Shown here: positions 24,744 to 34,822 of the stretch, one piece after another
How the letters are laid out: each line of letters starts with the position of its first letter
Position numbering within the stretch: position 1 is the first letter of the stretch
Source: Taenia hydatigena
Lineage: Eukaryota > Platyhelminthes > Cestoda > Cyclophyllidea > Taeniidae
Direction: 5' to 3'
Length of the DNA stretch: 64,000 nucleotides
Assembly (NCBI GenBank): GCA_036345935.2
Contig: JADWOT020000008.1
Span: 2,397,114-2,461,113, forward strand
Program-made: the position numbers and the translations under genes
The notes under the pieces: generated by a model
Told to the model about the DNA's origin: nothing
Databases searched by the model: none
What the model saw: only the letters and a program-made list of their open reading frames with translations

Positions 24744-27161
24744 CGGGTACTCACCAATCCGCATGGTTGGATTGGCGAATTTCCTTTTTTAAATCTCCTC
24801 CTCTTCGCTTTCCGTCTAAATTTGTTAATCCCTTCCTGAGGATACCTTTTTTATACTCATTTAAACTACTTTTCATGGATTTCATCAATTTGTTGGTTGA
24901 TTGCTCTTACAGCACTTATGTCCACTTGAATGAAGCGGTGTCGCTACAGTCGAGTGAAGTATTTTCTCCACCTCAACCGCAAGAAGAGAGGAGGTCAAAT
25001 TTACAGACCGTGAGGACAATAAATATTAGAGAGGATGCCGCCACCCAGTTTGGCGCCATTTTATTCACTCAGGTTTGGAAGTAAATGCAAATAGAGACTT
25101 ATACAAGCAATTTTTGGCCTAAAAACGCAAGCACTTGTTGCAGTTGATTTCTTCATCTACCTTCTTCTCTTCTCACTTCTCCTTGAGGCAAACTCACCAC
25201 ATCTGATTGCACCTTTCTTAAAATCTATCCTTTCGAGGTAGTTATGTTATCTTCCAGTTCGATTTGCCCAACCTGTAGAAGTTGTTCCATCCGATCGAGG
25301 CCTTTTTTAACACTTTCTTGTTTATCCAACGGTGTAGTGGTTAGAGGTAGGCTGTCAGCTTTGCATTGCTTTGAAAAAAAATTTAAATTTTTTTTACTGG
25401 ATGCAGTGATCTTTGAGGGCTTATCGTTGTCACTGCTCTCATCGTCCACCCTCTCGATCGTTTAAGTTCGTGAGGATTAGCTTGACCGTCTGAATGGTTT
25501 AGGAAAGAACTTGCATAATGATTGATGATTTGTGCTAGAAGCTTTGTCAATAAAGTATACACTATTGATGCAAATGCAATGGCAAATGTGATGTTTAGGC
25601 GATTGTGTCAAGTCCTTTTATGTCGATGGTTGTGGCTCCAAGCAGCCCCCACAAAAGAGAGGAGGTGTGGATAGGGTTTGTCTCTTTTTTCTCAAATTTC
25701 TTGTTCTCTCTCTCTCTCTCTCTCAGTGTGTCACTATGCCATTCTAGCTCGCGCTCTGTCTTTCTATCTACCTTTCTTCAAGGAGTTCGATTTGCGATGC
25801 TTTTGCTCCCTTGCCCTCCTGTTCCTCTTTAACAGTTTTCTTTTTTCTGGTCAATGTCTCCATCAAATGTACTGATATTGCCTCTGGATTGGTCTTTCAT
25901 GGTTTCTGGTGTGTCATCTTCCAGTCTCAAATCTATCGAACTTTTGAAAAGACTTTAATATCAGTTGTCTTTTCTTGGTGGTTTTCTCTGATCAAACCAA
26001 TTCTCTAGTTTTTGATGCCGCTGTGAGGTTGTTGAACGATACGTCAACAGCGTGTCTCCTCTTAATTACTCATACTTCTTGGTGTAGCTGGACGACGAGT
26101 ATCACAGATGGCCAAAGTGGAGCATTAGTAACGTTTGCATTGTGGAACTGCATTCTCTTACAACACACCTCCTTGTTTTCGCTATAGGCTTCCTCTTAAT
26201 TCTTCCACTGTTTCTTAGCAGGGATTTGCTTTCCATAATTTTGACCTCTTCTCACGTCTTGTTCATGTGAATGGATAAATGGACAATTTCCCTTCTCCCA
26301 TTCTCCTTCCAGACTTTTAAGGAGGTCTCCACTATCCGCATTGATTTCTTCTCCCTTTTAGAAATCACCAGTTTAGCGTCTTCCAGTCAAAGTGTTGGGA
26401 AGGTACTTCACAGAGCCACAACCAGTGTTCACGTCTGTTGGCATCGAAGTTCCACCTTCTCCATGTCTGATATTCTACGAGCCAATGAGGTTAGTATCCC
26501 TCTCTCTCTCTCTCTCTCTCTCTACCTCACCAATCGCGTTATTTCACCTCTTCCTGCCTCTTTTTTTTATAAATCTGTTCTCTCGTCTTCCTTTGTCTCT
26601 AGTACCAAACCAGTGGCTACCTTCTACGCAAGTTTAAGAACAGCAACGGATGGCAAAAGTTGTGGGTGGTGTTCACGCAACTCTGCCTCTTTTTTCACAA
26701 GAGCTATCAGGACACTTTTCCATTGGCTAGTCTACCTCTCCTAGGCTACAGTATTATTACACCCTCACCAGAGGACAATATTCACAAAGAGTTTGTCTTC
26801 AAATTGCAATTCAAAAATCATGTCTACTTCTTCCGTGATGACAGTCAGACGTCTTTTGAACGGTGAGAATGTGCAACTTGGGCAACACTTATTTCCTTCT
26901 TTTCTGCTTGGTTCTAAGGCAGCCTAATTTGGGTGGCTGTTTTTTTTTCTCACCATTTTTATTGTCTTTTCCCCAACTACTAGATGGTTTGACTGTCTGA
27001 GTAGTGCAGCGGGCAAAAATGCTAGGCAACGTTTGGTCAGTTCGCGCCATCCTGTCACGTCAACTGCTGCCACCGCGATGACAACGACAACGTCAACAAC
27101 ATCGCCAACAACAACAACAACGACAACATCGAATACCTCTAATGAAAGCAGAGAGAAGTGA
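1..27161 (+). CDS. FARP: FARP1/2-like Rho guanine nucleotide exchange factor, 5' partial
   Basis: FARP proteins link membrane and receptor cues to Rho-family GTPases. The usual order is FERM, FERM-adjacent, linker, DH, PH1, PH2; the FERM part lies upstream of this window. Twelve exons join with continuous phase: 1(3)-53, 178-465, 569-892, 1860-2180, 2395-2487, 6868-7200, 10648-10885, 12392-12708, 18461-18755, 26362-26489, 26603-26862, 26984-27161 (TGA 27159-27161), giving about 941 residues. About 335 residues of acidic, proline- and serine-rich linker precede the DH domain, which starts near AYHLLRELTMTERTYKKDLD (from about 2413). It continues through the exon at 10648 (CYLPFYAFLLKPMHRLLQY). 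PH1 spans 12586-18620 (GYQQRMFFLFSDQLIYASR, then FKVHGQFPL across the junction). PH2 starts at 26603 (GYLLRKFKNSNGWQKLWVVF). Order and motifs match vertebrate FARP1/2 rather than FGD proteins, as no FYVE domain is seen. The C-terminus is a Thr/Ser-rich tail. Introns reach 7.6 kb. Confidence 0.93.
2488..6867 (+). other. FARP intron before the main DH exon
   Basis: This 4.4 kb intron has donor GTATGA and acceptor TTGTATAG. It is mostly AT-rich unique sequence without a convincing coding frame. It contains the diverged third copy of the large FARP-intron repeat (about 3950-4920). Near its 3' end, two CCAAT-type motifs lie within about 6548-6590. Confidence 0.8.
3950..4920 (+). repeat. Diverged, truncated third copy of the FARP-intron repeat
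   Basis: This segment aligns by eye with the outer part of the right repeat arm and its extension (about 24120-25081), in the same orientation. Shared landmarks in the same order include TTTGCAAC then GAGGAAGAGT (GAAGAAGAGT in the arm), AAAACTTCTTGA, CGAGTGTTAAAGC-like sequence, AATCCGCATGGT, and CGCCATTTTATTCACTCAGG near the end. Divergence is substantial, with many substitutions and small gaps. Where the arms carry a long CAGA microsatellite, this copy has only a short CAGACAGAGAGATGGATAGATA run at about 4517. No coding frame is evident. The left boundary is approximate. Confidence 0.75.
7201..10647 (+). other. FARP intron with CCAAT cluster and an antisense open frame
   Basis: The intron starts GTGGGT and ends TTTACAG. 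It contains an antisense open frame (7537-7914) with no recognised homology. It also holds a cluster of five ATTGG/CCAAT motifs at 8846, 8954, 9019, 9044 and 9086, and another CCAAT at about 10618 directly before the next exon. No other genes are seen. Confidence 0.7.
8846..9090. promoter_or_regulatory. Intronic cluster of CCAAT/ATTGG boxes
   Basis: Five copies of the NF-Y-type core lie within 245 bp: ATTGG at 8846-8850, 8954-8958, 9044-9048 and 9086-9090, and CCAAT at 9019-9023. Two sit in the longer context GATTGGTCA. In this window single CCAAT boxes also lie just upstream of several start codons, so the cluster could be an internal promoter or enhancer of FARP. Function is inferred from motif density only. 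Confidence 0.4.
10886..12391 (+). other. FARP intron, no gene seen
   Basis: The intron separates the DH exon ending at 10885 (donor GTTTGT) from the exon starting at 12392 (acceptor TACCTTAG). The split codon is completed correctly across it (phase 1). Nothing recognisable was found inside. Confidence 0.8.
12709..14357 (+). other. Proximal part of the intron preceding the left repeat arm
   Basis: This is unique, mostly AT-rich intronic sequence. It has two ATTGG boxes near 12923 and 12954 (GTGATTGGTTAG and CATTGGTCAG contexts). No coding frame with a recognisable product was found. Confidence 0.6.
14358..18210 (+). repeat. Left arm of a 3.9 kb inverted repeat
   Basis: This segment is the reverse complement of 20939-24860. 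The inner end, near 18130-18208 (AACAGTTAGATAGACA), pairs with 20939 onward. The outer end, GAGTATAAAAAAGGTATCC at about 14359, pairs with 24840-24859. Long stretches compared by eye differ by only occasional single bases, so identity is high, roughly 95% or more by impression and not computed. Both arms carry the same non-coding open frames, a TCTG microsatellite, an AC run and a CCA-rich patch. No transposase, reverse transcriptase or integrase was recognised. The arm lies wholly in the intron upstream of the 18461-18755 FARP exon. Confidence 0.92.
14478..14536 (+). repeat. TCTG tetranucleotide microsatellite in the left arm
   Basis: About 15 perfect GTCT/TCTG units lie close to the outer end of the left arm. 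The matching site in the right arm (24601-24742) is more than twice as long and interrupted, so the two copies have expanded independently. Confidence 0.95.
18211..20938 (+). other. Spacer between the inverted repeat arms, containing one FARP exon
   Basis: This 2.7 kb unique segment separates the two repeat arms. Its only coding content is the FARP PH1 exon at 18461-18755. A short tandem ATGAC-like run lies near 20065-20090 and a short CATC run at 20775-20798. No other gene is visible. Confidence 0.8.
20939..24860 (-). repeat. Right arm of the 3.9 kb inverted repeat
   Basis: This is the reverse complement of 14358-18210, within the FARP intron that follows the 18461-18755 exon. It is slightly longer than the left arm, mainly because of the expanded CAGA microsatellite at 24601-24742. 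Homology to the older third copy (about 3950-4920) continues past the arm end to about 25081 (CGCCATTTTATTCACTCAGG). The left arm lacks that extension, so the left copy appears truncated at its outer end. No protein-coding capacity was recognised on either strand. Confidence 0.92.
24601..24742 (+). repeat. CAGA tetranucleotide microsatellite in the right arm
   Basis: About 35 units of CAGA, interrupted by a GGAC variant near 24630 and by ACTGACTGACTG near 24660. It corresponds to the much shorter run in the left arm. It generates spurious Ser-Val-Cys-Leu open frames on the minus strand. Confidence 0.95.
24861..25081 (+). repeat. Extension of the repeat beyond the right arm
   Basis: This segment is absent from the left arm but aligns with 4640-4915 of the third copy. 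Shared words include CACTTATGTCCACTTGAA (CACTTGTGCCCACCTGAA in the third copy), TCCACCTCAACCGCA, and CGCCATTTTATTCACTCAGG. It suggests the original element was longer than the paired arms. Confidence 0.75.
25082..26361 (+). other. Distal intron before the PH2-region exons
   Basis: Unique intronic sequence that is pyrimidine-rich towards its 3' end, with TC dinucleotide runs near 25707-25725. It ends in TCCCTTTTAG, the acceptor of the exon at 26362. No other coding sequence was recognised. Confidence 0.75.
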
Positions 27162-27308
27162 TGAGAAGGAAGTATTTACAATCTCTAGCTTTTGCGTGTG
27201 TGTGTGTGTGTGTTTGTGTTGATGGTGGAGGAGGTTAGTTGTGATGGACAGTCTACTTCGCTGCCTCCCTAAAAATGGCGATTTCTTCTTTCCCCTCCTC
27301 CCTTTTCT

Positions 27309-27354
27309 TCTTCTTCTTCTTCTTCTTCTTCTTCTTCTTCTTCTTCTTCTTCTC
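27309..27354 (+). repeat. CTT trinucleotide microsatellite in the FARP 3' region
   Basis: About 15 CTT units lie 150 bp after the FARP stop codon, preceded by a GT run at about 27195-27211. It produces a spurious poly-Arg frame on the minus strand. Confidence 0.95.
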
Positions 27355-27421
27355 TTCTTACCTTGTCTCCGCTCACCCACTAATTTTATCAGTCATTCTT
27401 GTAAATTATGAAATCGGAATA

Positions 27422-27427
27422 ATTAAA
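27422..27427 (+). terminator. Candidate FARP polyadenylation signal
   Basis: ATTAAA lies 260 bp after the FARP stop. It is followed within 20 bp by a GT-rich stretch (GTGCATTCTGTGG). It is the first good signal after the stop, but no transcript evidence is available. Confidence 0.45.
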
Positions 27428-30236
27428 GTGCATTCTGTGGAATGAACTTTTTTAGTTCCTATTCATTGATATATCAGGGCTTTGGATGCGGGGAAAGTGT
27501 CAACAAACGATTTTCCAGCCCACAGAGATGGCTTGATTTGGGTCTAAAAGTAATCTGATTTGTAATAATTATTTTATTAAAAATTCATCAATAATTTGCG
27601 ATATTTGATCTGATGGGATTTTAGAGCGCCTAGAAACAAATTCTACTTAATTTTACTTCAGTAAAAACATTTGGTTTAAAATTGTTTGGTGCATTGAACT
27701 TTGCTGGTTTCGCATTTTGCTGTGTCTTTAAGCCACTTAACTCACCAATATTCAAGAAATGTAATAGATAATGATTTCACCTCATAACCTACTGGTTACA
27801 CTTGACTTTGATCTTTTTTACCTCTTATCTCTCGGATTAACGGCAAATTGCATCCCGTAAGAACCAAGTGTTCTCTCATTGCCGCCCAAAGCCGGGTTAA
27901 AACGTAGCCTATTTCCGAGTCTTGTAGCACGCATATCCAATTTGAGTAGACGAAGGTACGCGCCTCAGACCAACTGACATTTTGCACATTTTCGCAGCGA
28001 ATCCTTTGATCCACTTCTTCGTTACGCCTTTTCATGATTTTTGCATTTAATATCATGCTCGTGCCGGGACAAATTTAAACTGATTGTTAGCTTTAGTTTA
28101 AGATCACGACATTATTGACCCACGAAGAAAGTGAGCGTCCCGAGTTACGAGTCCTATTCCGGAAGACCAAAAGAGAGAAAATTGACATGATAGAGTATCC
28201 TCCCAATGATCAATTTTATCTTTCGAATTCATTAGTCCTCCTAAAAATTGTAAACAACTGTGGGATGAGATGATGCTTGCTTAGAGGATGCCTTGTATTA
28301 AAAAGGCGTTCATGGAGGCGGAGATGTAGTGTCACAACTGGCTCCCTGAAGGATGCATTCGGTGTTTATGGTTGGTTACTAGCCCATCGAGCAGAAAAGC
28401 CAGATTGTGGAAGTTAATAAGGCTTGAGGCGGGATCACGACTCCTCCCACCTCCCGTTGGTTAACATCTTCCTGCTGTGGTGGGTACGTGTGACTCTTAA
28501 TCACTGTCGATATAATCTCGGAGCGACTACTTTCCCATTGATATGGGTTTTTGAATCAATCCTAGGGGTATCATAAGGGTGCCCTCGGTAGTAGATGAGA
28601 TAGCATGACGACAAGACGATGACACTTTGATAGGTCTTATCGCATTTGCAACCATCCGCCATTTCATCTTGTAAGATGGAGTTGGCAACCAGTTTACGGT
28701 TGGTTACCAAGCCTCCTTCGGCTCAACAGCTGTGGGACCCAAGTATTTATTTAGTCAAAATCGGCCGGTTGGTATGGTTTTTAACCGACGTGAGTAAAGT
28801 CACCAGATTCGAAGATATTTTTGTCACTTTGTGTCGCCGAAAGCCGTAAGCTAATAATCACTGCAGTGGCCTTGAAGATCCCCGCATCGTGGATCCTATC
28901 CAAAATCTTTCTCTGCTGCTAGGGGTCACCCAGAGGATCATCACTACGGCCCAATGCATGTGCCATGTTCGCAACCTCGTAGAATTGGACAATACATCGT
29001 TCTGATTTAAACAGTTCGTACTCCCCACCACCCATCCAATCAACATCGCCAAACTGCCTGATTGGTCAGCACCACACCACCCACCAATCAAACGACCAAA
29101 AGTCCCCACCCCAAAGACCAATCAGCCGCGCCGCCTCTGGCAATCTAGAAATGCCACTTTAAAGCCAGTGCCAAATGAGCCACGACAAATTCCCCCCCCA
29201 TAAAACATTCCCCACCCAAATAATAAAAATGCACCACTTTGAATATCGATTGGGACGTGAGGATATTATTTACAGACGGATACAGGTAGAGTGGATTAGA
29301 CTGACAAATTTAACTAGACGGAGATATGAGGTGATAAGAATCTTGACAGAAAGGACGGGAATTAAGTGGGAGGTAAAAGTTTAATAGCTTCTCTCCTCCA
29401 ACTCTTATTTTGCCTTTTCAAAATCTTTAGTCATTTTTGTGCTGGAATGTCGAGAAATTGTCATGTCGAGCAGGGTTCTTCACCTCGTCCTCCGTCTCTT
29501 CTACCGCGTCGACACTGCTGCCTCCACTTTCCAATCACGGGTGTAGTCGTCTAAAATGGTGAATTTTTTACAGAAAAAAAAGAGGACTCAAACTTTTGTT
29601 AAAAAAACATGGTTAAAAAAGGAAGAACCACGTTGAAGTGGGCGATTTTAAAGTTGAAAAAGGTAGAGAGATTAAATCAGGGCGGCCGATAGCGCGGTAG
29701 CATTATCAACAATGCGGGCACTCTGCATGATACGGGTGCTGCATCAATTAGATCCGTAGCCTTTCCACGTAAAAAAAAATACGATTTGATCATTGAATAG
29801 GGAGTAGCTTGGAGAATTGGATGGTTTTAGTTGTGAAGGCCCAACAAGAGAGCTTTAAGTGAGTTCTAGGTGGCCAAGAAAGAAATGACTGGCAAAAACC
29901 TGCCTCACAGAAGTATGTCTTAACTTATGTCAGCAGATAAAATAAATGAAGAGCACATTTGATAGCTCAGATGTCTAAACCCCGATGTCACGTATGTGTG
30001 ACGCCGGTGGTGAGCTTGTTTTCGGTAAAAAAATGGTCCAACAAAGAGCAGAAAGCATGGACCCACCTTGACGGCTGCACAATCAGCGTATCCATACAAC
30101 GGGGTTGACGGAAAGGAGACAGTTTCACATCCATCGAAATAGACAAGAGGGGGAGGGGAGGGGGAATCAGTAAATAGAAAAGTCACTTCTAGATCGGCAC
30201 AATACCTTATCACGACTTTGGAATTATGCTGAGATG
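27428..30236. other. Convergent intergenic region between FARP and SCAI
   Basis: No gene model could be supported here. Several 60-90 codon open frames have no recognisable product and no good splice context. The region 28951-29122 is GC-richer and holds a cluster of CCAAT/ATTGG boxes. AAC CATCC/GGATGG-type short inverted words occur near 28650-28710. Confidence 0.6.
28951..29122. promoter_or_regulatory. Intergenic CCAAT-box cluster
   Basis: Six CCAAT/ATTGG cores occur within 172 bp: CCAAT at 28951, 29036, 29084 and 29118, and ATTGG at 28984 and 29061. The surroundings are GC- and CCACC-rich. This is promoter-like, yet no gene start was identified nearby on either strand. It may drive a non-coding transcript or a gene that was not recognised. 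Confidence 0.35.
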
Positions 30237-33200
30237 CTAGTCCAAACGTAAAATATATCGATTTGACTCACTTGCAGAGGCAAAGAGATTATGCGAGTCT
30301 ACTAGCACTGCGAGGTCTGCGAGGATCTTTTGGAGTAGCGAGCTTTCCATCAACTCTGCAGTGGGTAGAGGGGGCTGGGAAATAGGATAGTCGTGGAAGT
30401 CGCGGTGCAATCGAAAGACCATATTGCAGAAGCAGAACCGAAGGACAAAGACACGGAGGAAGTCCACGAAGAGAAATTGGTGGATGGCTGGGTCTAAAAT
30501 TCACAAAGACGGACGCGGAGAAGTGAGCACCAGAGCCTGGATGCGTGGATGCAGATCAAGGGGGAGGTGGCAGAAGAGATGCGAGTGCCGGATGAGGTAA
30601 AATGGCCAGTGCATATGTCGTCCCCTCGGAACTGGAGGAGCCTTAAGATACCGATGAAACAGACCCCTTCAAGACCACCGGACGAGACGCACGTCTTGTC
30701 TGTGGACGTCAATAACCACCGCCTCCATGGTGATTTCCACTTTACAACCTACAGTCCAAATCCCAACGCCTGTTTGACCTTCTGTCAAGTGAGATTGGAT
30801 GAGAGACGAACGAGTAATAGAGTATAACCATTCAAGCTAGAGCGCGCTAAATGAGTGTACCAATGATAACCACGAAAGTAGAACCAAAAGAGTGGCTGGA
30901 GGGGTCAAAACCCACCTAAATGCCTCGCTTTGAACAGAATTCGACAACACTCGCCCATGAAAGAGTCCACCAAGGCCTGTGCTCGCTCCCATGTCTTCAA
31001 ACTGATGGATTTGAGCCCACAGACGTGCAAGTACGCCGTCAGTGGACAGTGCAGAAAAAGGGTGAATAGATTGCCCCTTCGACGCTCACTATCGAAGGCA
31101 GGAGGCAGCGTGTCGGGTGAGAGTAGAGCAACCAGTGGTTGGCCAAATAGACTCTGGAAGTTCTGTTGGGTAAATGGGAAAGTGGATTAGGTCAAGTCAA
31201 CCGTCTCGATGCGTGTCGAGCAATGGACGTACCTTAAAGGCGCTACTGTTGTCGCTGTCAATTATGAGGAAGAAGGGCTTACGGGTGTAGGCGTAGAGGT
31301 CGCCCGGATGAATGCTGGAGGAAAAAGCGGGGTTAGTTAGAGATGCAAACACAACACATTTGTCGCCGTAGGATGGCAAATGGCTAGAGGGAAGAACGAA
31401 TCGGACAGATCCGTGGGATGGAAATGGAGGCAGCCGAGATGGGCGGAGAAGGCGGTAGGGGGAATTAGTCTGTGGTGCAGGTAATTGGTCAGTTTTGGAG
31501 ATGAATGAATGGACTGATCAGGGCCAACCGGATGAAGGTACAACAACACTTACCAATGCGGTTCCCGTGCGTGACCTTTGAACCGTGATTTCACCACAGA
31601 GGTGGGCTCCCGTTGAGCATTTGTCACAACTCCACCAACCTCGTAGCCGCTGCCTCGCAAGTCTGTAATCAAATCCAGTTAGGTCAGGCCTTTTACCAAC
31701 ACACACGGTAAAGCCACTTCGGCCACCAGACCCCAATGGGCGATTTTGAGGCTGTAACCACCAAATGACAGGCTTTTGAAAGGGAAATCAGCAACTGTAA
31801 AAGACAACTCATTCTCAAATTGCAAGCGCAACCCTTCGTAGCCAAGATGGCAACGAAGGAGGGTTAGCTGATAAGTCCCACAGTGGGGTCACGATCTTGG
31901 CACACCCCCTGGAGGAAATTAAATGACATAGCAACGCGGTAAATCGAGGTCAGTCCCCGCAAGTCAGGTAAAGGCAACGCCAGAGAAGGATCACGGATCG
32001 CAATGCGCGACGTAGTAACAAGCACGTAGCTACGCCGAAGCACGAACTAGGTACTATAGCAACAACAGAGAGGTCCCACCCCGTACACCCACCGCCTTCT
32101 GTCGACGCTGGCCGCGCGGAGCCCTTCTATCCCCCCTCTCCACCAGGCCCACCAGACTAAGACTCAACGGAACGGCATAGCAACTGACTGGTGAAGACGC
32201 CATAGCAACTGATGCATGTAGGTGTGTGCTTGTGCCACCTTCGCAGTGGCACCATTCATCAACGAAAAGACAAGGCGACAAAAAGCATCAACAAACGCCG
32301 AATTCGATTTCTGATATAAACGAGCTTGTCCAAACCTGCAGCGAGGTAGAATTTGACGCCAGAGTGGAGTGAGTAATCCCCTCCTCCTTCACCACCTTTT
32401 GTTGATATGATTGGTTTGTGGGTTTTTTACGCGACATTCGAGACCATCCACGCCAAAAGTACACCCACGAAACGGTCCAGCCCTTCGGTCTTTTAGGGTC
32501 GACAGAAAAATGCAATGCTCGCTCTCGAGTGGCGTGACGAGTGCGTTGCCGAGATCTCGGAAGAAGAACCAACCACTGAGGCCCAGCGACAAAAACAATA
32601 GTACTACTACACGGAAGATAATTAACCATTTAATGCGATACGATTTGGCACAGGCGCTCATAAATATAACGCCGCGCATGGGGAAGGGAATCTGAACGCT
32701 ACGCATATGCGACACGGAGTGTGGAGGTTTTAAGCGGCATTAATCAGGAACATTCGCAATCGTTGCAGTAAATAACGGTCGCCAATCCCAAACGATCACT
32801 GGAACAATCGAATAAGTGCGAAAGTCACAATAACACTGCCGTGGTGATAGCTTAAATCTAAAAAATGCTATGAGTGCTCTAGTTAGAAATACGCGTGACG
32901 CGGTAACTAAAGAGGGCTTACGGTCATTCTGCAGTTTGCTTGCCGGTTTTAGGCCATCAGCGGAAAGGTAGAGAAGGAGCACTCCATCTGATGGTAGATC
33001 CTTAAATCCTGCAGCCATGTAGCAGTTGAATTGCGAGAAGGTTGGTCTGTAGAGGAGGTATTTGTGCGGGTTTTTACACTTTCGCTCGCTAGGAGCAGCA
33101 ACTCCCGTCACGGGGGCATCACAACCATCACCATTTTCGAGACTCCTCTGTGGTCGTAGACCGACAGTTGTGTTGCCGAAGTTGTCCTGAGGATCGCGCT

Positions 33201-34356
33201 CCACGCACTGGAGGATGCGGAACATGTCCAGAGTAATCTCGCTGAAGCGGATTTGGTCGAAGCAATTGCCGATAATAATGATCTCAGAGAGCTCAAGAGG
33301 TTTCGCTCCACTACTTTGAGCGGTGGCTTTTTCAATTTCAGGACAGTTGAACTGCGTTAACCGATTGGTGATCACGACGGGAGTCGATTCAACGCTAAGA
33401 ACAGTACAGACATCGTCAGCGTCAATAAAGTCTTGAATCTCCTGAACGACAGTTTTCCATTCGGCATGCTCAACCAAATCAAAGGATTCAGTGTAATCGT
33501 TAATTTGGTTGGATAACTCCTGAATGAGCAGAAGGATTACTGGTTATTCGAAATCCTACCTTAATGAGATCCCTGACGGTGCCAACCCGCTTCAACAAGA
33601 GGCAGACGATGATGAACCGAGCATAGTAGCGAAGCTTTTTAACAGCCTGTTCAGGCCGATTCTCCTTACTTATATGGGAAAAATACTTGCGATCTCGAAT
33701 AGCGGTGAAAAAAGAGGAGGCCTCCATAAGGTACTCAGTATCGCTGGTCCTAAGGCTAAGGCGGGATTAAAGTTGAAATAAGAAAAGTGAAGGCGCATAC
33801 TAGAAATGATAATAAAGCTGGCCGATTTTCGAGGCAATTTCACCGATCTGCCAACGTGTTAATCCATACATTTCATCGAGTACAACACGATGAAGGCGTT
33901 GGAATTTCCAAAGTTTAGTATAAACATCAAAAGTTCGGCCAAAATAGGTCTGCCACTGTTTGTGCCCATACTGTGGAAGATCCCTTAAAAGCGCATCAAA
34001 AAAGAATAATGAGGGAATTATAGCTGTGCGTATAAGGTGCTGTAAAAACGCTTCAAATATACGCAAAGCGCAGGGAAAGTTTAACGGGATTTATGGCCAG
34101 ACAATAATTAAGTTCAGCCCTAAAATATCAAAAAGCGCAAAAATAAGCAAACATCAGGCATCCAAACATTATGAAAAAGAAAAATCTAGAAAATACTCAC
34201 AGTTAAAACCATGAAAAAGGCTTACCGTAGGCCATTAAATAGCTGCTTTGATTTTTCTAAAAGATGGCAAAATTCTGAGACCACCATCCTCTTAGATTCT
34301 ACGTCGTCTGGAGAAAAGACACCCTTCTCTTGCAATAAACGCTCAACCGAGGCCAT
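30237..34356 (-). CDS. SCAI: SCAI, suppressor of cancer cell invasion orthologue
   Basis: SCAI is a nuclear cofactor that represses MRTF/SRF-driven transcription and also acts in 53BP1-linked DNA repair in vertebrates. Eight exons (high to low coordinate) join in phase: 34356-34226, 33983-33801, 33755-33560, 33519-32922, 31662-31554, 31314-31233, 31162-30916, 30493-30237. The 600-aa product compares with about 606 aa in human. Diagnostic blocks are EFCHLLEKSKQLFNGLR at residues 28-44, DLPQYGHKQW next, RWQIGEIASKIGQLYYH, KKLRYYARFIIVCLL, NPHKYLLYRPTFSQ, HPGDLYAYTRKPFFLIIDS, and FGQPLVALLSP. The start ATG at 34356 is the only Met before the first conserved block, with an in-frame stop 30 bp upstream. 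The stop is TAG at 30239-30237. A GTGAGT just before the stop (about 30275) could allow an alternative C-terminus. The gene converges on FARP and shows no breaks. Confidence 0.95.
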
Positions 34357-34817
34357 GAAATTCGAAAAGGGTGGTAAGGCTTCAAATTAAGCATTGTGAA
34401 TAACTCTAACAAACTTCGCAAAAACGGTCTTCATAAATTGTGCCATCGGTCGCCAAAAAATCACGCGAACTGTAGCTTTATAGGATAGTCAGAGAAGCTG
34501 TGTAGGTCTTAGTATTTTGTTTTGGCATGTATGAATATGATTTAAAAATAGGGTCATGAATTATGGTTTAGTGCTTCCCTACCATTTTATGCTCTCTAAG
34601 ATATCTTACGTTATAACCCAATTTTAGTGGATTCGCAATTAGTCCATGGTGAGTTGCATTTCTTTGTGCCTTAAAAAACTTTCCACATTTATCCAGCATT
34701 CTTTAATAGGTGGACGAAGGTTAGTTCGAGAATCGTCATTTCCCTGCCAAATACTATGATACATAATGCATGGTGTCGTGATGAATGCAGCGAGACTGTA
34801 GCAAAAGAACGTAAAAT
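34357..34817. other. Upstream region of SCAI
   Basis: This is the putative promoter of the minus-strand SCAI gene. It is AT-rich, with no clear motif or further coding exon. The LTR cluster begins 460 bp upstream of the SCAI start codon. Confidence 0.5.
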
Positions 34818-34822
34818 ACCAG

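Noticed and set aside
24311..24764. Long Ser-Val-Cys-Leu repeat frames
   Set aside because: They are direct translations of the CAGA/TCTG microsatellite.
1..27161. FGD-type Rho GEF as the identity of the first gene
   Set aside because: No FYVE domain is present, and PH1/PH2 motifs and C-terminal order match FARP.
27093..27380. Arg-rich 95-codon frame on the minus strand
   Set aside because: It is produced by the CTT microsatellite and by the FARP coding exon read backwards.
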